Source: Dryomyza anilis (taxonomy: Eukaryota; Arthropoda; Insecta; Diptera; Dryomyzidae). From it: a stretch of 64,000 bases of DNA. Below are positions 57,480 through 64,000 of the stretch, piece by piece. The stretch spans positions 131,143,593-131,207,592 of the forward strand of contig OX638130.1 of the NCBI GenBank assembly GCA_951804985.1, given 5' to 3'. The position numbers and the translations under genes were made by a program. The number at the start of each line of letters is the position of its first letter. Position 1 is the stretch's first letter. The notes under the pieces are model-generated. The model saw only the letters and a program-made list of their open reading frames with translations. It was not told the DNA's origin and ran no database searches.

Positions 57480-58800
57480 AAGATAAGTTTTGGGCAGAGC
57501 TGCAGTTATAGCGCGCGCGCATGCGTCGCTAAATATCAATTGCGTCGAACTAATAAAACTCGTTATTTTTAAATGGGATAGCATCCACGCCCTCGGTTTT
57601 CCGAGGCTTTCGTCAACAGCTGCCCGGCGGCGTACTCTCACCTACCTACTTTTCCAACATCTTCCGCTAACCCGTTAAAACTATTGTTTAATTTAAAAAT
57701 TAAAATTAATTTTTTCAAAGGTTTCTAATAGCACAAAAAACCACGTCATTGCGTGAAATGCGCACGGCGTTGATGAGCGTTTATTGATTGCAACGCTCAA
57801 AGTTAAAAAAGCGTAAATTATAAAACAAAACAACAACAAGCAACGAGAAACAAGTGCCTACTTCGGTCACGTATCGGAGGAGGCAGTGTTAGGTTCCTGG
57901 GGGGAGTGAAACGCCAAACGGGGAGAAACGCAACTTACGTAATTATGCAATTATGCGCAGCATGACAGCTAAATGTGTGCTACACACACAAACACACACA
58001 TAATAGGAGGGAAAATAACAGTGAAGTTGTGAAATAAATGTCGAGAGGGGGCCGATTGAGAAGAACTACATTTTCTTCACTAGTTCTCCTATAAGGTGTT
58101 ACTTAGGTGGTTGAGGGGTGGAACATGCAGATAAAAAAAAACCTCTTCTGAATGAAAAAGGCCGATGTGTTAGTTTTGTGCAAGTAATTCTCCGATAAGG
58201 AAGAATTTCAATGATCATCCCGGTATAATTTCTACTAGGAGGTAGTATAAGACCAAATAGTTTATCTGGATGTATTTTAAGCACTTAATAAAAACAAGAA
58301 AAGCTCGAAAGAAATTTTCACCCAACCCACCCCTGTCAGTTCGTAGTATTTAATAGGTTTCGTGCGAAAAGCTCCACGTTCGTAGAGACGCCGCTGCCCC
58401 AAACCGTTATCAGTTAGTTCCCCGAGTTGTTGTAAAGACAGAAAAACAAATAAACTGCATAAAACACACAGAAAATACCACAAAACAACAACGGCGACGA
58501 CGACGGCAACAATCAGCTGCAAATGGTGACATTTAATTGAATAATGTAAAAAACAGCGACAACAACAAACACTAATATATGTTTTCTCACACTTGAGAAA
58601 AACGCAAGAAAATAAAATGAAGTAAAATAAAACAACTGTTACAACAAAAAAAAAAATAATAATAAATAATAAAAAAACGCGTGTGTGTAGCTTACGATTG
58701 ATCGTCGCGTTATTCACGTTGCGTTCGACTGTGAGAAATTCGCATTTTGTTGGCTTTAATTTCACATTTTTTTTTGTTTGTCATAACTTTGTATAAATTT
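57480..58800 (-). promoter_or_regulatory. Unique island, possible minus-strand leader
   Basis: Read on the minus strand from about 58740, the text CACAGTCGAACGCAACGTG, then GAATAACGCGACGATC resembles a fly 5' leader, passing into T/A-rich DNA. No ATG-initiated coding frame follows convincingly; the 162-codon frame there starts without ATG and is largely poly-hydrophobic. Offered only as a possibility. Confidence 0.25.
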
Positions 58801-59350
58801 AATTATCAATAATTTACACGTTAATTCATTCATTCATTAATTCATTTGACACTGCAATTGCTCTGACGTGCATAAGAAGACTTTTCTTGTAAATTATGAA
58901 ACCCATTTTGAAGTAATGAAATGAGTTGCGATGATGAAACTTGTCGATAGAAAAAACTTCTAAAAAATATATAACATGCATAAATAAAACTCGTTACATT
59001 ACAAAGTTTACTCATTAGAAGCTTTTTTTAGGATTAAAGCTTTAAGTTTTAGTGTCAGCGATTTTAATTCTTCGAAATTAGACAATTAAAACCGTTCAAA
59101 AGTATGAAACAAAGAAAAACCGATGATGATACTAGAGAGCTGGAAATAGGCCTTTGAATACAAAACAGGGATTGAAACCGTAACCAAATCCAAATTTAAT
59201 ATGCGTTTAAAACCGAAACCATTTTGAACCAATCGGATACGGCTTTACATGTAAATTTTAGTTAAAGAAACTGTATTTTTTTTTTAAATTATAAATCTAA
59301 TTTTAGGTTAATTGAAATAATTCTTTTTATTTATATAAAAATAATATTAA
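58801..59350. other. AT-rich spacer
   Basis: (ATTC)n near 58826. Nothing else supported. Confidence 0.45.
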
Positions 59351-59533
59351 ACCGTGTAAGGAAAGTTAAGTCACATGGGTGGAACTTATGTAAAATCAGA
59401 AGAGCCTCTACATATTGCTGCGGATTTCAATGTGGGACATTGAATTATATACCAAAATTATGAAATTCTTAACATCCTCTTAATATTATTCCGTCATCAG
59501 AAATTTTGTTTTAAATAATTTAAGTGTTCCATA

Positions 59534-60297
59534 TACACAGACAAATAAAAAATCTTCAATATGATGATTTTATTCATAAATATTATGAACTACCAGATTT
59601 ATTATATTAAAGAGTTCATTCTTTGAATTGCATTATAAATTCTTGATTTAAAAAATATTATTAAAAATATATATATATTTTATTTCAAAATAAAATTAAA
59701 TATTTTTTTACGAATTTAAAAAAATATATATTTTAGAAAATAAAATTCTAAAAAAAAATCCTTAATAATTAAAATTCTAAAAAAAATATTTTAAAAGTGT
59801 GTGTGAAAAAATTATCCGAAAAAAATAGTAAGAAAATGTGTCCGAACGTATATTATTTTTATACATATAACTTTTTATTAATAAAATGTTGTAATTATAT
59901 ATATAATATAACATATTTTACAAATTAATGCATGAGGAGCAAGCACTATATAGGAAAAAACATACAAGAACTGGATGAGAACTGAGAAGTATGGCAAAAA
60001 ATAAACGAAAAATAAATATTTTGATTTAAATTTGTTTTAATGAACATGATTGTTAAAAATGATGTACATATAATTTGTATTTAATGTATTTGTACATTAA
60101 TATAATGAAACGTATTCTTTACATATACTTCATCATATTGAAGAACACATTTTGGGTTATTCATCAAATTGCTAATGAATTCATAACATTGATGTGTTGT
60201 AGTTATTAATATTATCAGTCGTTCTTTAATACAATGAATTTTAGTTTAAAGAACGAAATTCATAAATATGATGATTTTGTAGCAGATTTTTAGTAAT
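59534..60297 (+). mobile_element. MITE-A inside the reverse mini-me
   Basis: CACAGACAAATAAAAAATCT on the left, then TTCAATATGATGATTTTATTC; right half CATCATATTGAAGAACAC, CATAACATTGATGTG and GTTCTTTAATACAATG, ending near ATGATGATTTTG with a decayed terminus. Flanks are contiguous mini-me sequence. Confidence 0.65.
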
Positions 60298-60524
60298 ACG
60301 TTTTAAATTTTCTAAGCATATTTCCTATTTAAGTATACATTCTACTTATTGGATCCCAAAGTATTATATGTACATGACGGTATGGGAGGTGGGAGTGTGC
60401 GTCGACGAATTTTGCTGATTTCTAAACTCAAATCTATTTTTTGGCTAAAACTTATTTAAACACAATTTCATCACATTCTGACCAGTATTTCTCGAGTTAC
60501 CGTTGATACGGACAACAAGACGTA

Positions 60525-61026
60525 CACTGAGGGAAAAAAGTAATAAAATTAAATAAAAAAGCAATAAATTTAAATACTTTTCGACACGTTATTCACCCGT
60601 AGTTTTTTGCATTTAAGTTAAATACTTTTTATTTAAACTGGATGTAAATGCTTTTTATTTAAATTTAGTACGTACGTAATAAAATTTGATGTAAATACTT
60701 TTTATTTAAATTTATTATGTATGTAATAAAATTTAAAGTAAATACTTTTTATTACTTTTTATTAAAGTTATAACATTTTAATTTAAACACAATAATATTT
60801 ATTTCATATAAAGAATGTTCCTAATCTTCTTTATATGAGATAAAATTATTATTTTATTTTTCTTTTTCCGAAATTTTTAATAACATTATATACTTTTTAT
60901 TTAATTAAAAATTAAATACGCACGTAATATTTTTTGTATGGAGTATTACGTTTTTTATTACAAAAGTATTTAAATCAAATTTAAATAAAATTTATTTAAT
61001 TTTATTACGTCACTTTTTCCTTAGTG
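60525..61026. mobile_element. MITE-B, intact copy
   Basis: Ends CACTGAGGGAAAAAAGTAAT and complement of ATTACGTCACTTTTTCC then TTAGTG, flanked by TA on both sides (60523-60524, 61027-61028). Interior repeats AAATACTTTTTATTTAAA and ACGTACGTAATAAAA-type words, so it is largely self-complementary. 502 bp, no coding. Confidence 0.8.
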
Positions 61027-61230
61027 TACAGACTGAGACATACATCATATGGGTAGGGTATATTTAATATGATATTGAAACTGAAACTTATTGATACTTA
61101 AAACCTCTACTCCATACCAACCCCGAAACTGTTATTCCTTTTAATAAATCGAATCAAATATTATTAAACTAGTCTATAATTTTTTCGGTGTTAATATGAA
61201 TAATTTTAAAATCATTTCAATTGTTTACAG

Positions 61231-61421
61231 CTGTGAGCATAAACCGTTCTAAAACTACATCTAATAATCGCATTACAGAAGAAAAAAAATATAAAAAGAA
61301 AACTGAAAACCAACTGATTTATTTACTGCAAAATATGCACAATGTCGGTGAAAGAAGGAAACGCATTTGGAATTCAAGCGCATACATTGTAACGCGTGCA
61401 ATGAAAGCTCTGACGCAGTAG
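61231..61421 (+). CDS. Possible 3'-terminal coding exon, unknown product
   Basis: TTTCAATTGTTTACAG| precedes 61231. From there one frame stays open (needing one base from an upstream exon) to TAG at 61419. It has a charged, helix-like protein texture (TENQLIYLLQNMHNVGERRK, then ending AMKALTQ). A 3'-UTR-like stretch with AATAAA at 61544-61549 and a GT-rich GTGTG follows. No family recognised and no upstream partner exon identified; it could be a relic of a mobile element or chance. Confidence 0.25.
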
Positions 61422-61560
61422 AGTGGCTGGGGCACACTTAACGAAATCAGAGTTGCCACTTCCTTCCACAAAATCAACATACTTGACACTTGTTATCCGT
61501 TTACAAATATTACTTTTAATTTCCCGTAATTTTTTTTTGAAATAATAAATGTGTGATATA

Positions 61561-62013
61561 ACTACACGTTCAGACAAGAGATAATTGTAAATTAGCCAAC
61601 TACATATTCAAAATGACAAATATAACCTTAGAAATATATATATGCCAATTTTGGTACCAAGTGATTACAAAATTTTAATTTATCAATAGACATTTCAACC
61701 TCAAAAACTTTTTATAATATTAATGCACAACCTCGAAATTTAAAATTTGATGAAAATGAATTTGGTAAGTTTTACATTGTCAAATCTTGAAAAATTTTCC
61801 ATAGATTAATATAAGATGAAAGGAAAAGAAAAATAAGTCTTGTCCCCGTATTAAACTATATATCTGCAATTCTAAGTTTTTGATATAGATAGAAGTGCTT
61901 CTAATGGTAACTTTTATAAAAAAAAAATCATTTCAAAGGGATTTGACCTAGTTCCTTTAGTGTCCCGAATTCTCTAAATAATTTGGACTTTTTTAAATAT
62001 TTAACCAACATCT
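61561..62013. repeat. AT-rich DNA with foldback-MITE relic
   Basis: 61660-61795 resembles the loop of the 51212-51645 foldback (CTTTTTATAATATTAATG, CAACCTCGAAATTTAAAAT, GAATTTGGTAAGTTTTACA). No gene. Confidence 0.4.
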
Positions 62014-62043
62014 AGAGGTGGCAACACTGAGCATAACATAAAC

Positions 62044-62211
62044 ATGGCTACGCGTCAAATTTCAAGGTTGTCGACGATAAATTCATTTGGCCCAGCCGTC
62101 GTGCCACAACGAGGGGTCGATTCTCTACGCAACGTGGTTGTGGAGTGGGTTACGCAACGGTGGGGTGCAAGCGGACGGAAGGGTGGGGGGTTGCGAGCGC
62201 GCAGGAAGTGA
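62044..62211 (+). CDS. Possible small ORF, 55 aa, unknown
   Basis: ATG in a good fly context (ATAAACATGG), 55 codons to TGA at 62209-62211, then AATAAA at 62214-62219. The N-terminus MATRQISRLSTINSFG is Arg/Ser/Thr-rich without acidic residues, like a mitochondrial targeting peptide; the C-terminus (GASGRKGGGLRARRK) is very basic. GGTGGCAACACTGAG just upstream resembles housekeeping core-promoter motifs. The complementary strand is also open over 68 codons. It might instead be a first exon. Low confidence. Confidence 0.2.
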   Translation: MATRQISRLSTINSFGPAVVPQRGVDSLRNVVVEWVTQRWGASGRKGGGLRARRK

Positions 62212-62215
62212 TTAA

Positions 62216-63156
62216 TAAAATATTGCAGTGGACGATGTAAATTGTTTGAAGAGAACGCCAAAGAGAACGATGCAGCTTGGACGTGCTCTCTGTATGCGTG
62301 GCGAGAATGTGTTTCCCATGCAATTGTAGCAAAGCTCTATCGAAAGCACTACACTCACCACACACCCAGAGACCTAAGGTTCTACAATAACTAACTACAC
62401 AAGAACAGCAATTAAAATGCATTTCAAACATCTATCGCCACGACGTAAAAGCAACGACACGACAGACACGTTGCCAACTACTGCAACAGCCTAACCGTAG
62501 AATGAGCGAGGGGTGGAGAGTGAATCGGGGACAAGTGACTGACTATGCTCGATGTATAATTAATATTTTTTTTTTATATTTTCTTCATTAAATGTTGTTG
62601 GTGTTGTTTTTGTTGTTATGGACGTAGAGCTATGAGCGGCATTCTATAGCTTTTCATTTTATATGCCATCCTCGGTTATTCGGCGATTACATATTTCGTG
62701 GATTTACAAATTTGACTCAAAAATATATATGATTTGGAGTACCTCTATAGAATATTGTTCTGCCAACCTTGGTTCATTCAGTCATTCATTTACGGTGCAT
62801 CATTCGTTTTGATATCACAGTGAGATGCCGAGAAATGTTTACAATATCGATACCAGTAGTCTGTCGGATCTTCGTTATTCCAAAAAAAAAAAAAAAAAAA
62901 AAAAAAAATATTATCTATTATGAAAAGGCCTATCAAAATGTTTGGTAGATATTAAACAGAAAAATAAAAATTATATCGAAACGAGAATTGTTCAAAATAT
63001 TACGGCTTTAAATTCTAGGAATACGTTCGATACCGAAATTCTTTTAAATAATAATTGAAATATTGTTAGATCAATTTTGTTCTCGTAGTCACTTCGAGAA
63101 TATATCGAGAAATTTTAGAAAATGGTTACTGTCAATTTGAATTTTTATATATTACT
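62216..63156. other. Unique island then AT-rich DNA
   Basis: 62216-62560 is balanced with minus-strand frames of no recognisable kind. A 27-base A run lies at 62882-62908. 62925-63120 has ATCGA/TCGAGA-rich words like the 50811 foldback. Confidence 0.4.
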
Positions 63157-63640
63157 AGCGGGACACGTGCACAGCTTCGTACGTTTGTACTACGCCCCTT
63201 TGTCCAATCAAGTCCACATTCTACGAGGCGATTATTATTTTAAATATGATCCTTGGTTCGATTTTTATAATTTCGACATTTACAAGTATTTAAAAAATGT
63301 ATGTGGAAGATACCACGCCTCTTCTGTTCAATCACGCCCAAGTTTAGCAAGGAGATAAATGATAGTAATCAACATCATGAGCCAAATTGCATGATTATGG
63401 GTATCATAAGTACATAGATAGTTCCAGTTAAAAGTACAGTTTTCCACACACATTTTTGTACCGTATGGGTGAGTTTCAAAAATCCCTTCTTAGTGCGTGC
63501 CTACGTGGGAAGATGAACATTCTGTCTAAATTTCTATTCCAAAGCCTGATGGTCAGATCAGTCAGTTTGAGTGAAAATTTTAATTTTATTGGTATTTTTA
63601 ATTTTTATTGGTGAAATGTGAATTTTAGGAAAAATTTAAA
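63157..63640 (+). mobile_element. Left end of the CTAGC-type element
   Basis: Begins CTAGCGGGACACGTGCACAG, then CTTCGTACG, and continues with ACCACGCCTCTTCTG and AAATCCCTTCTTAGTGCGTG words typical of that dispersed family. The complementary end (GTGCACGGGTCCAGCTAG) is seen at 3699-3716. No transposase; right boundary uncertain. The 78-codon frame at 63122 is repeat-derived. Confidence 0.5.
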
Positions 63641-63676
63641 AAAATGCCAATTTTTTTGTTTTAGTCAATTTTGATT

Positions 63677-63896
63677 CACCCAGAAAAAAATTCCCTCAAA
63701 TCCCATTAAAATTGGTCAATAGGACAATTATTGATTTAATAGTATACAAAAAATAAAAACTTTCATATAAACTCAATGGCAATGTCATGGTATTTTCTAG
63801 TATTTAATGGTATTTTCCGATTAAAATAATAATTTATCCTATTGAATATTTTTAATAGTAAAAAACTATTATTTATACAGTATTTTTTTCTGGGTG
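63677..63896. mobile_element. MITE-F (CACCCAGAAAAAAAT ends, 220 bp)
   Basis: Left CACCCAGAAAAAAATTCCC, right AGTATTTTTTTCTGGGTG. Interior repeats TTTTAATAGTA and CTAGTATTTAATGG-type words. No coding. Confidence 0.7.
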
Positions 63897-64000
63897 TTGA
63901 TATTAAAGTCAAAAAAACTAATCGCAATTGAATTAAATACAAACTGAAATTGAAGCGTTGGGTGCAATAAGGGCGTAAGGCATCATAACGTCCTTTTTGC
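63897..64000. other. Window edge
   Basis: Short AT-rich end; nothing supported. Confidence 0.4.

Larger units (their letters stand above)
59351..61062 (-). mobile_element. mini-me element, reverse copy, twice interrupted
   Basis: Reading right to left: the 5' end (complement of GGGTAGGGTATA, 61051-61062), a short piece, then 60350-60522 (complement gives GTAACTCGAGAAATACTGG and CCCACCTCCCATACCG blocks), then 59351-59533 (complement gives CCACATTGAAATCC and CCCATGTGACTTAACTTTCC). MITE-B (60525-61026) and MITE-A (59534-60297) lie inside it. Diverged from copy 3, so probably older. Confidence 0.65.

Noticed and set aside
58277..58765. 162-codon minus-strand frame with hydrophobic stretches
   Set aside because: No ATG start; the hydrophobic runs come from poly-T and GTC/GTT repeats rather than a patterned membrane protein.

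Overview
This is a non-bacterial, strongly AT-rich, intron- and repeat-dominated stretch that reads like a higher-fly (Diptera, Brachycera) genome. The evidence is direct. There are four copies of a mini-me/Helentron-like element with its (TA)n and (GTCY)n blocks, many TA-flanked MITEs, Tc1-type relics, a tRNA-derived SINE, a solo LTR, and islands of CAG/CAA- and TTG/CTG-rich unique DNA typical of fly regulatory introns. The repeat load suggests a large fly genome (calyptrate or tephritid-like), but that is inference and no species can be named. There is no operon, CRISPR array, rRNA or convincing canonical tRNA gene, and almost all open frames are chance or repeat-derived.

Gene content is thin. 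The best-supported transcribed parts all lie on the + strand. They are a leader/promoter-like island at about 5.9-7.6 kb, a second one at about 11.0-11.7 kb, a long A-rich leader exon (12431-13372) with a good acceptor and a GTAAGT donor, and an exon at 53475-53889 with an excellent polypyrimidine tract and AAG|GTGAGTA donor. The simplest reading is one long + strand gene whose first introns fill much of the window. This is a model, not a demonstration, and the gene cannot be named. Two weaker coding candidates lie near the right end: a terminal-exon-like frame at 61231-61421 followed by AATAAA, and a 55-codon ORF at 62044-62211.

Layout: 0-3.7 kb, layered mobile elements and a 15-bp minisatellite; 4.2-7.6 kb, unique island with an AATTCGCA-motif cluster and leader; 7.6-11 kb, AT-rich plus a deleted mini-me; 11-13.4 kb, second leader and exon; 13.4-19.1 kb, AT-rich intron-like DNA with several foldbacks/MITEs; 19.8-22.9 kb, unique islands around a 529-bp near-palindrome; 23.6-25.6 kb, a MITE split by a Tc1 relic followed by a full mini-me; 26.2-27 kb, island; 27.5-31.3 kb, MITE-A copies with a solo LTR, then a unique island; 32.5-35.1 kb, unique island; 35.2-36.6 kb, an element inserted in a MITE with a 6-bp duplication; 38.7-39.9 and 42.1-43.5 kb, islands; 43.5-47.2 kb, three MITE-A copies; 47.2-49 kb, island; 49.2-51.7 kb, SINE, Tc1 MITE and two foldbacks; 53.5-58.8 kb, exon and islands with repeats; 59.4-61.1 kb, reverse mini-me split by two MITEs; 61.2-64 kb, small coding candidates, island and terminal repeats.

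No new multi-gene biological system is visible. The notable items are structural: the 529-bp near-palindrome, reciprocal nesting of element families that gives a relative insertion order, a minisatellite that changes consensus without losing its 15-bp register, and the unnamed exons.
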